DNA from: Devriesea agamarum
Lineage (GTDB): Bacteria > Actinomycetota > Actinomycetes > Actinomycetales > Dermabacteraceae
Direction: 5' to 3'
NCBI RefSeq assembly: GCF_900070355.1
Contig: NZ_LN849456.1
Location: forward strand, 682,001 to 746,000
DNA: 64,000 nt
A model generated the notes under the pieces. The model did not search any database. It had not been told where the DNA came from and worked only from the letters and a program-made list of their open reading frames with translations. The first letter of the stretch is position 1. Every line of letters begins with the position of its first letter. Below are positions 38,311 to 46,927 of this stretch, piece by piece. The translations under genes and the position numbers were made by a program.

Positions 38311-39372
38311 ATGGATCACTCCACACTCCAAATTCTTTGGTTCATTCTGATTGCCGTCCTCTTCATCGGCTACTTCATCCTCGAAGGATTCGATTTCGGC
38401 GTCGGCATCAACGTGTATGCGCTTGGGCGCCGGGACGAAACTCGTCAACGCATGATTTTGCGGTCGATCGGCCCGGTGTGGGACGGCAATGAGGTGTGGC
38501 TGCTTACCGGCGGCGGCGCCCTGTTTGCCGCCTTCCCCGAATGGTACGCCTCGCTCTTTACCGGGTTTTACCTCGCTCTTCTTCTGATTCTGCTGGCCTT
38601 GATCGTGCGCGTGTGCGCCTTTAAGTACCGCGACAAGATCGACTCTCCCCGGTGGCGGGCAGGCTGGAACCTCATGCACTTCCTCGGTGGCCTGCTACCC
38701 GCGCTGCTGTGGGGCGTCGCCTTCGCGAACATCGTCCAAGGCGTTGGCCTGAACCAGCACAAAGAGGTCACCACCACGCTGCTGGGGCTGCTGAACCCCT
38801 TCGGTCTGCTCGGTGGCATCGTGTTCGTCCTGCTGTTCTGGCTGCACGGAACTCTGTTCTTGGCCTTGAAGGTTGACGGCAAGCTGCGTGAGGATGCTAA
38901 CCGCCTGGCGGGAATCTTGATCTACCCCACGATCGTGGCCGGCGCGGCGTTCCTGCTGTGGACCCAGTTCGCCTACAGCAACAAGCTGTGGACCTGGATT
39001 CCGCTCATCATTGCGGCTCTGGCTCTCGTCGCCATCATTCCTTTGAACCGTATGCGGCGTGAAGGATGGTCTTTTGCGGCAACCAGTCTGGCCATTGCCA
39101 TGGCAGCGGTCGTTCTGTTCGGGTCCCTGTTCCCGAATGTGTTGCCGTCCACTACGGATCCCGCGTTCTCGCTCACGATCTACAACGCGTCCTCCACCAA
39201 GTACACTCTGGAGGTCATGACGATCGCGACGATCTGTCTGCTCCCGTTCGTTCTCGCATACCAAGCATGGACGTATTGGGTATTCCGTCGTCGCATCACC
39301 GAGGACGAAATCCCTGCCTCGGCGGGGCTCCTTCCTCGGGCTAAGGACGCTTACCGGAAGGCCTTCTCCTGA
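38311..39372 (+). CDS. cydB: Cytochrome bd quinol oxidase subunit II
   Basis: Structural partner of CydA, 353 residues with about eight or nine transmembrane helices. The family signature ILEGFDFGVGINVYALGRRD and WDGNEVWLLTGGGALFA are both near the N-terminus. It starts 13 bp after cydA. No cydX-like small gene is visible directly after it; cydD begins at once. Confidence 0.97.
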   Translation: MDHSTLQILWFILIAVLFIGYFILEGFDFGVGINVYALGRRDETRQRMILRSIGPVWDGNEVWLLTGGGALFAAFPEWYASLFTGFYLALLLILLALIVRVCAFKYRDKIDSPRWRAGWNLMHFLGGLLPALLWGVAFANIVQGVGLNQHKEVTTTLLGLLNPFGLLGGIVFVLLFWLHGTLFLALKVDGKLREDANRLAGILIYPTIVAGAAFLLWTQFAYSNKLWTWIPLIIAALALVAIIPLNRMRREGWSFAATSLAIAMAAVVLFGSLFPNVLPSTTDPAFSLTIYNASSTKYTLEVMTIATICLLPFVLAYQAWTYWVFRRRITEDEIPASAGLLPRAKDAYRKAFS

Positions 39373-39410
39373 CCTCCACGAGCACTCCTACCGAGGCTGA
39401 GACCTCGGCA

Positions 39411-41144
39411 GTGCCTCAGCGCCGTCCGCGCCGGCCACCACTGGACCCTCGTCTAGTGCGCCGAGTGCGGGCGGCGCGCCGCTATGTCACCCTCAGTGTG
39501 GTCCTTGGACTGGTGCAGGCACTATGCGTTATTGGCATCGCTATTTCCCTGGCTGACCTCGGCGCCCAACTGCTGGTTCATGGCACCTCTCCCATCGCTC
39601 GCCCGACAGCCCTGATCGCTCTCGCAGTCAGTCTTTTCGTGCGGATCGCCGCCACATTCATCCAACAGCGTTACGCGCACCGGGCGGCAACCGAAACCAT
39701 CGCCAATCTTCGTGTCCGCCTGGTGAAAACCGCGGCTGAGCTCGGACCGCGGGTTGGTACCAGCCGCGGGACCGATGTAACCGCGTTGGCGACCAAGGGT
39801 TTAGAGAATCTTCGCCCGTATCTGACCGGATACCTTCCCCAGCTGCTGCTAGCCGCCACAGTGACTCCGCTTTGTCTCGTCGTGGTGCTGGTTTTGGATC
39901 CCACCAGTTTCGTGCTGGCCATTATCACGCTGCCGCTCATCCCCATTTTCATGATTTTGATTGGGCTGCTGACCGAGGGCCGCAGTGCGCGACTGCTCGC
40001 AGACATGCGCACGCTGTGGTCTCAAACCCTCGATCTGGTCGAAGGTTTACCGACCCTGGTGATGCTCGGGCGGCGCCGAGGCCCGGAAAAGACCGTGCGC
40101 GATCTGTCGGATCGTCACCGTCTGTCTACCATCGCGACCTTGCGGTATGCGTTCCTATCGGCCATGGTTTTGGAACTGCTCGGCACCCTGTGTGTCGCGT
40201 TGATCGCGGTCGGAATCGGGCTTCGCCTAGTAACCGCCGACATGGAGCTCATGCCCGCCTTAGCGGTGCTGGTTCTCGCCCCGGAGATTTATCTTCCGCT
40301 GCGGCAAGTCGGCGCCCAGTTCCATGCATCCACTGACGGCTTAGCCGCGCTCGATGCCACCTTCGATGTGCTCGATGCTCCCCGCTCGGAGCCCGGTACT
40401 CAGGCTGCGCCGCAGCTTGCGCACACCACATTGCGGTGCGAAGGGCTGGCCGTCACCGCCCGCGACGGGTATGCGCCTGACCACCTCGATGCTGTGATCG
40501 CGCCCGGTCAGCTCACAGCCATCGTGGGCCCGAGCGGGGCGGGAAAGAGCACAACCATTGATGCGCTGCTCGGCCTCCTGCGTCCGGACTCAGGGCGCAT
40601 CGTCTTACAATCCGCCGACGGCGAGCTCAACCTTACCGACGTCGATCTCCCGTCATATTGGAACCAGATCACCTGGGTTCCTCAACGCGCGGTCCTTGAC
40701 GTGGGTACGGTGCGCGAAGCTGTGCTCGCGGGAACACCACTGGCTGAAAACCTGAGGACAACGAGTAGCGCCGTTGATGTGCAGCCTCAGCTCGATGCAG
40801 CGGCACACCGAACCGGACTAGACCAGGTGATTTCCCAGCTTCCTGAGGGGTGGGACACTCCTGTGGGTCGCCTGGGTACCGGACTATCACTCGGGCAACG
40901 CCAGCGGGTAGCGCTCACCCGCGCCTTATTTACCCACACTCCCCTGGTGATCTTGGATGAGCCGACGGCGCATCTGGACGCGGGAAGCGAACGAGCAATC
41001 CTTGACCTCATTGAGGAACTGCGCCGACATGGCCGCACCGTCATCATCGTCGCTCACCGGGAGACCCTCATCGATATCGCCGATACCGTCGTGCATGTTC
41101 ACCATCGTTACGTCTCAGACCAGAATGCGCAGGGGCCGGCATGA
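39411..41144 (+). CDS. cydD: ABC transporter CydD (cytochrome bd assembly)
   Basis: Half of the CydDC exporter needed for cytochrome bd assembly; the family exports thiols and binds haem. 577 residues: an N-terminal six-helix membrane domain, then an ATPase with Walker A GPSGAGKST, signature LSLGQRQRVAL and Walker B LVILDEPTAHLD. The GTG at 39411 lacks a clear ribosome binding site. The frame is open back into the end of cydB with no ATG, so translation probably follows from cydB by coupling, and the exact start is uncertain. Confidence 0.92.
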   Translation: MPQRRPRRPPLDPRLVRRVRAARRYVTLSVVLGLVQALCVIGIAISLADLGAQLLVHGTSPIARPTALIALAVSLFVRIAATFIQQRYAHRAATETIANLRVRLVKTAAELGPRVGTSRGTDVTALATKGLENLRPYLTGYLPQLLLAATVTPLCLVVVLVLDPTSFVLAIITLPLIPIFMILIGLLTEGRSARLLADMRTLWSQTLDLVEGLPTLVMLGRRRGPEKTVRDLSDRHRLSTIATLRYAFLSAMVLELLGTLCVALIAVGIGLRLVTADMELMPALAVLVLAPEIYLPLRQVGAQFHASTDGLAALDATFDVLDAPRSEPGTQAAPQLAHTTLRCEGLAVTARDGYAPDHLDAVIAPGQLTAIVGPSGAGKSTTIDALLGLLRPDSGRIVLQSADGELNLTDVDLPSYWNQITWVPQRAVLDVGTVREAVLAGTPLAENLRTTSSAVDVQPQLDAAAHRTGLDQVISQLPEGWDTPVGRLGTGLSLGQRQRVALTRALFTHTPLVILDEPTAHLDAGSERAILDLIEELRRHGRTVIIVAHRETLIDIADTVVHVHHRYVSDQNAQGPA

Positions 41145-43051
41145 GGACTGTGACACCGCTGAGCCAGGTCACCCGCATGATGGCGATTCCCCGCAGCCGC
41201 CTCATCGCGGCGGTTGTGTCAGCATCGGTGACGCTCGGCGCGGCCTACGCTTTGGCGGCCGTGTCCGCCTGGTTAGTTACGACCGCATGGACTAGGCCCC
41301 CGGTGCTCGATCTCACCGTGGCCGTGGTCTCTGTTCGCGCACTCGGCATATCCCGAGGGGTCTTTCGCTATCTCGACCGTCTGCTCACCCACGATGTGGC
41401 CCTACGCGGCGTTGTGAATTTACGGACCGGGATCTTCGCCTCCCTGGCCTCACAGGATTCAGCGCGGATTATGAGGTTGCGCCGAGGGGATCTGCTCGCT
41501 CGGCTTGGAACCGATGTGGACGAGCTTGGCGATCATGTGATTCGAGGGCTGGTACCGGCAGCAGTCTCGGGCGTGATGGCTGTCGTGGCTGTTGTGGTGA
41601 TTGCCCCTATTTCTCTGGCCGGGGCCACAATCATGTTGGTGTCGCTCCTGTTTGCCTCGGTGATGGCACCGGCGGCCGCGTATCGTTCATCACGCTTGCT
41701 GGAAGCATCCACCGTGCTGGCCCGATCCGAGCTCACAGCGAGAACTCTTGGAGTCCTAGAAGCCGCTCAAACCTTGCGCGTCAGCGGCGGTTTACCGCAT
41801 GAACTCCAACGCCTTCACGAGGATCAAGCCCGTTTCGACCGTTCCATCGACCGGGCCGCAATCCCTGAAGCTATCGCCGCCTCAGCCGTGCCCGCCGCCA
41901 CGTTGCTGGCTGTCGCCGGCTCTGTGTTCGCCGCTCCCGCTGTTCTCGCGCAGGGCGCTAGCGCAGGCCAGCTCGGCATGTTGATATTGCTTCCGCTGTC
42001 GGCATTTGAAGCCGCGACTGCCCTCCCTCAGGTTGCCCGCCAGATTGCGCGGTCGCGGGCGGCAGCTGCACGTCTGCATGATGTATTGCCGTCCCGGGCC
42101 GAGGATACTCAGTCTGCGGGCAGTGCCCTCACGCAACCTGCGGAGGAATCGGGAAAGTTCTTGGGCGACAATGAGTGCAGCGCCAAAGCTAATTCCAGGG
42201 CCAGAGGCACAGGCGATTCCAAGGTCACACACGACGGACCTGGGGTTGCATCGCGTGACGAGTACGCGATCCTTGCGCCCGTCCTGAGAGCAACGGACCT
42301 GACCATCGGCTGGACCCCAAAGCGTCCGCTTCTACAAGGCATCGACCTCACCATAGGACCCGGCACTCGCACCGCCGTGGTTGGCGCCTCCGGGCTCGGG
42401 AAAACCACGTTGCTCACAACGCTCGGCGGACTTCTACCGCCCCTGTCTGGGGATCTGACGATCGCCCAGAGTTCTCACGATGGCTCAGAACCCGTGCGGC
42501 TACCGCTTAGGAGCCTTTCCGAAAATACGGCCCGTGCCCTGATCACCGTTCACGCGGAAGACTCCCATGTTTTTGCCACGACGTTGCGGGAGAACGTACG
42601 AGTAGCGCGCGGCGACGCCTCCGACGAAGACATTCAGAATGCTCTCGTCGCCTCGGGGCTCGGCCCGTGGGTTCATTCGTTACCGGACGGGCTCTCAACC
42701 ATGCTGGCATCCGATGGAGTGAGCGTATCGGGCGGTGAACGACGTCGTCTTTTGCTTGCTCGGGCCTTCATACGGCGCAGTCCGATCACGTTACTGGATG
42801 AGCCCACCGAACATCTGGACACCGCATCGGGAGATGAACTTCTGCGGCGAATCCTCGCCACCGACAGCGAAGATGCGCTCTTTCCGCCAGACTCAGCTGT
42901 GGTTCTGGTCACCCACCGGATGCGGGCTCTTTACTCCTGTCATGACATCATCATCATCGACGAAGGACGCATTGCGGTTCGCGGAGATTTTGACACGGTC
43001 AGAACGCATCCCGTGGCTCGCACCCTGCTCAGCGAGGAGAACGATACGTGA
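41141..43051 (+). CDS. cydC: ABC transporter CydC (cytochrome bd assembly)
   Basis: Second half of the CydDC exporter, 636 residues. Membrane domain with six helices, a poorly conserved hydrophilic linker of about 60 residues (around 320-380), then the ATPase: Walker A GASGLGKTT, signature VSGGERRRLLLARAF, Walker B ITLLDEPTEHLD. Its ATG overlaps the cydD stop by four bases and its stop overlaps the next gene by four, so the three are translated together. Confidence 0.94.
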   Translation: MRTVTPLSQVTRMMAIPRSRLIAAVVSASVTLGAAYALAAVSAWLVTTAWTRPPVLDLTVAVVSVRALGISRGVFRYLDRLLTHDVALRGVVNLRTGIFASLASQDSARIMRLRRGDLLARLGTDVDELGDHVIRGLVPAAVSGVMAVVAVVVIAPISLAGATIMLVSLLFASVMAPAAAYRSSRLLEASTVLARSELTARTLGVLEAAQTLRVSGGLPHELQRLHEDQARFDRSIDRAAIPEAIAASAVPAATLLAVAGSVFAAPAVLAQGASAGQLGMLILLPLSAFEAATALPQVARQIARSRAAAARLHDVLPSRAEDTQSAGSALTQPAEESGKFLGDNECSAKANSRARGTGDSKVTHDGPGVASRDEYAILAPVLRATDLTIGWTPKRPLLQGIDLTIGPGTRTAVVGASGLGKTTLLTTLGGLLPPLSGDLTIAQSSHDGSEPVRLPLRSLSENTARALITVHAEDSHVFATTLRENVRVARGDASDEDIQNALVASGLGPWVHSLPDGLSTMLASDGVSVSGGERRRLLLARAFIRRSPITLLDEPTEHLDTASGDELLRRILATDSEDALFPPDSAVVLVTHRMRALYSCHDIIIIDEGRIAVRGDFDTVRTHPVARTLLSEENDT

Positions 43052-44289
43052 GCGCACACCCCGTGCCCGCCGGTGAACCGGATTTAGCCGGCCATGGCGC
43101 TAATGGCGGTATTCAGGCCCCTCCCGCGCAAACAGTGGCAGTCCCCTGGTACGACCTCTCTGTTGCGGTTCTCTCTGGGGCACTCACCGGTAGCGATGAC
43201 GAAGAACTCCTCACCCTGCTCATTAATCGAGCGGCCCAGGAACTGCATGCGCAGGGCGTGCTTCTGGTTCTTCCCGGAGTCAACGACACCTGGACCATCG
43301 AATTCGTAGCGGGTGGCCCACCAGGGCTCCTTGGGCTCGCCTACCCTCCCGACAGTGCTGTCGCACTTCGACTGGCAGGAACCGATGCCCCCGCCGTCGC
43401 GGAACTCGACGCCGTCGATCTGCTACCGCCTCGACTGTGCGACTCCACGTCTGACCTGTTGTGCGTTCCGTTAGCAGCCCCCGACGGAATCGGGGGTGCC
43501 TTCGTGGTGTGGCGCGATGAGAATGGCGATTCCGCATCGCAGAGCGTCCCTGCACCTGCCCCGCACTTTTCATCGGGGGACCGCACTCGGGCTAACGGGT
43601 TCGCGGTCATCGCCGCCTTCGCACTCGGGCTTGCCGCCGCCCACGTCGAGCATGAGGTAGATTCCTTAGCTGCTGAACGCCGACGCATCGCGCGTGACCT
43701 GCATGACCTGGCTATTCAGGAACTCTTTGCCGTCGGCATGCAGTTAGACCGGATCGCCGCCCGAGCTCAGGCTATGTCCGACGGTGACGATATCGCCACG
43801 TCCATCGCCCAATCACTGACCGGGGTCGACCACGCGGTGGCCCAGATCAGAGCCATTGTGCAGTCATTGCGCAGGGATTCACCGTCAGCGACTCTGTCCC
43901 AAAGGCTGCGTCATGAGGCCTCATTAGCTGTCACCGGTCTGGGCTTTTCACCAGCGCTGCAGTTAGACGCGGACGCCCTGGATCGGGAAGTCGATGACGA
44001 CATCGCCGAAGATGTGGTCGCCGTCGTGCGCGAGTGTTTAGCCAATGCCGCCCGGCACGCTGAAGCTAGCGCGGTGGCGGTGACCGTTACTGTTTTTGAC
44101 GAAGGTGTTGACCGAGTTGTGCGGGTCAATGTTTCAGACAATGGCAAGGGAATCGACCCGAGGGTGACGCGCAGCAGCGGTCTATCCAATATTCGTTCAC
44201 GGGCACGGCGACACAACGGTTGGGTTGACGTCATCGGTCTAGAACCCGGAACCATGATTTCGTGGCGGGTTACCCTCCCGCCGAAGTAA
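43048..44289 (+). CDS. GAF-domain sensor histidine kinase coupled to the cyd operon
   Basis: A soluble NarL-partner type kinase of 413 residues. A GAF-like sensor region (about residues 35-190; ELHAQGVLLVLPG, LLCVPLAAPDGIGGAFVVW) is followed by the HisKA_3 phosphoacceptor RRRIARDLHDLAIQELFAVG and an ATPase domain with VRECLANAARHAEAS and VSDNGKGID. No transmembrane helix is seen. The GTG start overlaps the cydC stop (GTGA) and GAGGAGA precedes it. The likely partner is the convergent response regulator downstream. A redox or oxygen signal controlling the bd oxidase is an inference from position. Confidence 0.9.
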   Translation: MSAHPVPAGEPDLAGHGANGGIQAPPAQTVAVPWYDLSVAVLSGALTGSDDEELLTLLINRAAQELHAQGVLLVLPGVNDTWTIEFVAGGPPGLLGLAYPPDSAVALRLAGTDAPAVAELDAVDLLPPRLCDSTSDLLCVPLAAPDGIGGAFVVWRDENGDSASQSVPAPAPHFSSGDRTRANGFAVIAAFALGLAAAHVEHEVDSLAAERRRIARDLHDLAIQELFAVGMQLDRIAARAQAMSDGDDIATSIAQSLTGVDHAVAQIRAIVQSLRRDSPSATLSQRLRHEASLAVTGLGFSPALQLDADALDREVDDDIAEDVVAVVRECLANAARHAEASAVAVTVTVFDEGVDRVVRVNVSDNGKGIDPRVTRSSGLSNIRSRARRHNGWVDVIGLEPGTMISWRVTLPPK

Positions 44290-44318
44290 CGCACGGTCGG
44301 CGAGGCGGCGCGCAACAG

Positions 44319-44432
44319 GCGAGATGGTGCGCAGTGAACGGGGTGGCGCGCAGCGGCCGAGGCAGTGCGTAGTGAAAGGGGTGGCGCGCAGCGGGCGAGA
44401 TGGCGCGTGTTGAACAAGGCGGGCGCGAGTTA
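44319..44432. repeat. Imperfect 38-bp tandem repeat
   Basis: Three consecutive units: 44319-44356, 44357-44394 and a more diverged one from 44395. The first two share GTGGCGCGCAGCGG as their last 14 bases, with a G/A-rich first half. It lies after the kinase stop, between convergent genes. Part of a fourth unit seems to precede it at about 44299. Confidence 0.75.
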
Positions 44433-44480
44433 ACCGGCGTCAGCACAATGAACGGTGCTTAGCCAAAGCCGGCAAGGATT

Positions 44481-44560
44481 TCACGACGAGCCCTCCCCGT
44501 CGTGATACCGGTGACCTCGTATGGATACCGGTGCTGAATACGAAATATACGGGGGTATAT
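44481..44560. terminator. Hairpins between kinase and response regulator genes
   Basis: TCACGACG (44481-44488) pairs with CGTCGTGA (44498-44505) around a 9-nt loop, and ATATAC-GGGG-GTATAT (44545-44560) forms a second hairpin right after the regulator stop. ATACCGGTG is directly repeated at 44505 and 44525. Likely the terminator of the regulator gene. Confidence 0.5.
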
Positions 44561-44561
44561 A

Positions 44562-45191
44562 TCAGTGCTGCTGCCAACCGGCAGCGTGACGACCAGCGAC
44601 CCAAGCTGCAATCTGCGTCCGGCGAGTGAGCCCCATCTTGGACAAAATCTGGGTGAGACGATTCTTGACCGTCTTCTCCGCAATCCCCATTGCCGCGGCG
44701 ATCTCACGGTTAGACCGCCCCTCCCCAATCAGCTCGACGATGCGCACCTCAACGTCGGTGAGGTCGAATGAGGAGAAATCATCTTCCTCCTCAACCACAA
44801 CCCCTTTCCAATCATCGGTGCCCGCCACCACACTGCGAATCGCAGCCAACATTTCAGTGCTGCGTACCGTCTTGAGCAAGAAGCCTCGCGCCCCGAGTTC
44901 CTGGGATGCTTTCACCGCAGCCTGATCATCAAATGACGTGAGAACCAGCATCAGCTGCTCAGGATTGAGTTGACGAGCCTGAGTCATCACATCCACACCA
45001 GTGCCATCAGGAAGCTGAAGGTCCACGAGAAGAAGATCCGGCCGCACCGCCGGAAGCCGACGCAACGCCTCCGCCACGGTAGATGCCTCCGCGACCACGC
45101 TGAGGTCCTCCGCACTGTCGATCACATCGGCAATACCTCGGCGAACCACCTCATGGTCATCGACGATCATCACTCGTGTCGTGTTGCTCAT
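44562..45191 (-). CDS. NarL/DevR-type response regulator
   Basis: A 209-residue two-component regulator. The receiver domain has the acidic pair VDDHE, phosphoacceptor Asp in LLLVDLQLPDGTG, LTSF and the lysine in FLLKTV. The C-terminal LuxR-type helix-turn-helix is FDLTDVEVRIVELIGEGRSN, then REIAAAMGIAEKTVKNRL. It is convergent with the GAF kinase gene at the end of the cyd operon, its probable partner. The cyd leader palindromes are candidate targets, which is speculative. Confidence 0.93.
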   Translation of the reverse strand: MSNTTRVMIVDDHEVVRRGIADVIDSAEDLSVVAEASTVAEALRRLPAVRPDLLLVDLQLPDGTGVDVMTQARQLNPEQLMLVLTSFDDQAAVKASQELGARGFLLKTVRSTEMLAAIRSVVAGTDDWKGVVVEEEDDFSSFDLTDVEVRIVELIGEGRSNREIAAAMGIAEKTVKNRLTQILSKMGLTRRTQIAAWVAGRHAAGWQQH

Positions 45192-45500
45192 GCGTCCCCG
45201 TCTCCGTTTGTCTGTCGATAACCCTGGCCGTTCGGGACCCTTACGAGTCTTACGACCTCTTTGACACTGCCGGTAATGATATCAGTAACGAGCCGCAAGG
45301 CGTGTGACCTGCGGCGGAGTGGGGTTGCGGGGAGTTTTCGGTTCGCTTTCGCGTAGATCTGACTCCTGTCGGTAAGTGCGGTTAATCATCGGCCCTAGCT
45401 GAAAATCCGGCGCTGACTATCCGACAAAACGGGTCGCTATCGGGGCTGTCCAGAGGAGCACGTATCGAATCGGCACTCCTCGAAGCTCCCCACTCGAAGC
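45192..45500. other. Intergenic region before the toxin remnant
   Basis: No gene seen. It holds the upstream region of the response regulator (minus strand). A short plus-strand frame without a start ends at 45305-45307 and may be a scrap of the missing toxin gene. Confidence 0.35.
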
Positions 45501-46045
45501 ATGCGGGGACCCGTACTAGTGCGCCAGGAGAAACCTACTAAATACGGTGGATTTGGTGGGGCTGCGTTGAGGTTTGGTCTCGGTGGGCAGCTTGCTGGGA
45601 TGGGGTTGATGTCCTTTGGTGCGGATGCGGTGATCCAAAAAGCCACGACCGGGGAGGTGGATTGGAGCCAGGCTGCTATGTCGGGCGTGATCGGCATGGT
45701 CGGTGGTGGCGCGGGGATGCTGGCAGGTAAGGTTGCCGGCAGAGTCCTCACCAACCCAGCGGCGCGAGAAGTAGCCGCGAATGTGGTCGATGGTGCGGTC
45801 TCTGGCGGAGCGGACTACATGACCTCCCCAGGACCACACGCACCCAGTGGGTTCATAGGGGTGATGGGGTGGGGGCAGATACCGACGGATTCAAGCTTAA
45901 AGGTGTCAGTAAAACTGGCTTATCGGATCAGGGGACGAAGAAGCTAGGTAAACTAAACCCATCCCAGAAAGATCACATATATCCAAAGCGATACAACCTC
46001 GATACAACCGGGCGAGTAATACCGCATGTCAGCCAAGAAAAATGA
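45501..46045 (+). pseudogene. C-terminal remnant of a polymorphic toxin, frameshifted in a G-run
   Basis: The frame from 45501 encodes a glycine/alanine-rich pre-toxin segment (GGFGGAALRFGLGGQLAGMG, then AVSGGADYMTSPGPHAPSG) of the kind found near the end of large secreted WXG/LXG or Rhs-like toxins. At a G-run (45865-45875) the frame must shift back by one to continue as DTDGFKLKGVSKTGLSDQG, then KKLGKLNPSQKDHIYPKRY and TTGRVIPHVSQEK, ending at 46045. The large N-terminal part is missing. An immunity-like gene follows, as expected for such loci. The toxic activity is unidentified. Confidence 0.6.
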
Positions 46046-46277
46046 AATGAGGTTTGATCGCCGACAAAGCGAACGCGACCACAAATGCCCTGCGGAAAAC
46101 TTTCGGCACATCGAATTAAGGTGGGTCCATACAAGCATCAGGATTCACGTTCTCGAAGAAAACTGAATATAGAAGCCGGAAGGGACTACAATAAGTCTCA
46201 CCCAAATGGCGGGCTTTCTAACCGTCGACATCAGATGAGTCAGCGGCGATATGAAGCCGCAGGAGGAGTGGAGCCGT
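46046..46277 (+). other. Further toxin-tail fragments
   Basis: Overlapping short frames without ribosome binding sites. One (plus strand, to about 46302) reads LNIEAGRDYNKSHPNGGLSN, then RRYEAAGGVEPYEA, a composition like a toxin C-terminus. Either an orphan toxin tip or a broken continuation of the upstream remnant. Confidence 0.35.
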
Positions 46278-46808
46278 ATGAAGCAGCGCATCCGACGCCG
46301 TGATCTGAAGGTGGGGATGATATTTGCCTTACCTGTGGGTGATGGGCATTTTTACACCGGGCAGATCGTAGAGTTTGATCTCTCAAAGCCGTATATAGTG
46401 ATCTTTCCGGTGGATCTCAGTCAGGATGAACGTGAGGTTTTTCCGGCGTTTAAGCGGACGGATGTCTGCCTCGCAACACAAACAATGGATCTTCTACTGT
46501 GCGACGGAACCTGGCCGATCATCGGGTCCGCCCCGGTGGATCCCACAGATCATCTGCCCGTCTATAAGCTTGGGGCAGACTCTATAGGCGAGGGTGTGAC
46601 GATTGAAGATTATTACCGGAACAAGCAATGCGCTAGTTCGGATGCCGAGGCGGATCAACTAGGCATTAACTTCCGATCAACGCTATCCGTTGCCGGAGTG
46701 CAGAACGCAGCCACGGCATTAGCTGGGTTTATCGAAAAAACATGGTATCCCAACTACGACAAACTACTTCCAGAAAACATTGTGCTGGCCCGGGACTTCT
46801 TCAAATGA
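46278..46808 (+). CDS. Imm26-like immunity protein
   Basis: A 176-residue soluble protein. The N-terminus RDLKVGMIFALPVGDGHFYT, then GQIVEF, and the later GTWPIIGSAPV match the pattern of the Imm26 immunity family (KxGDxFxIPL..., W-xIG). Such proteins neutralise the toxin encoded just upstream. AGGAGG lies before the ATG at 46278; an ATG at 46251 is less well placed. The toxin gene upstream is broken, so this is an orphan immunity gene that may still protect against kin toxins. Confidence 0.7.
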   Translation: MKQRIRRRDLKVGMIFALPVGDGHFYTGQIVEFDLSKPYIVIFPVDLSQDEREVFPAFKRTDVCLATQTMDLLLCDGTWPIIGSAPVDPTDHLPVYKLGADSIGEGVTIEDYYRNKQCASSDAEADQLGINFRSTLSVAGVQNAATALAGFIEKTWYPNYDKLLPENIVLARDFFK

Positions 46809-46927
46809 TCACAACGATGTCCCAAACTAGCATACTCGCAGCACACCTCCGCCCCTCAATGCTATGCAGGGTTCAATCCAACGAAACCTATTCATTGAAA
46901 ACTATCGGAACCCACGAAAGCGGGCGA

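Noticed and set aside
45194-45307. Short plus-strand frame ending DLFDTAGNDISNEPQGV
   Set aside because: Protein-like but too short, without start or ribosome binding site, and overlapping the regulator upstream region.
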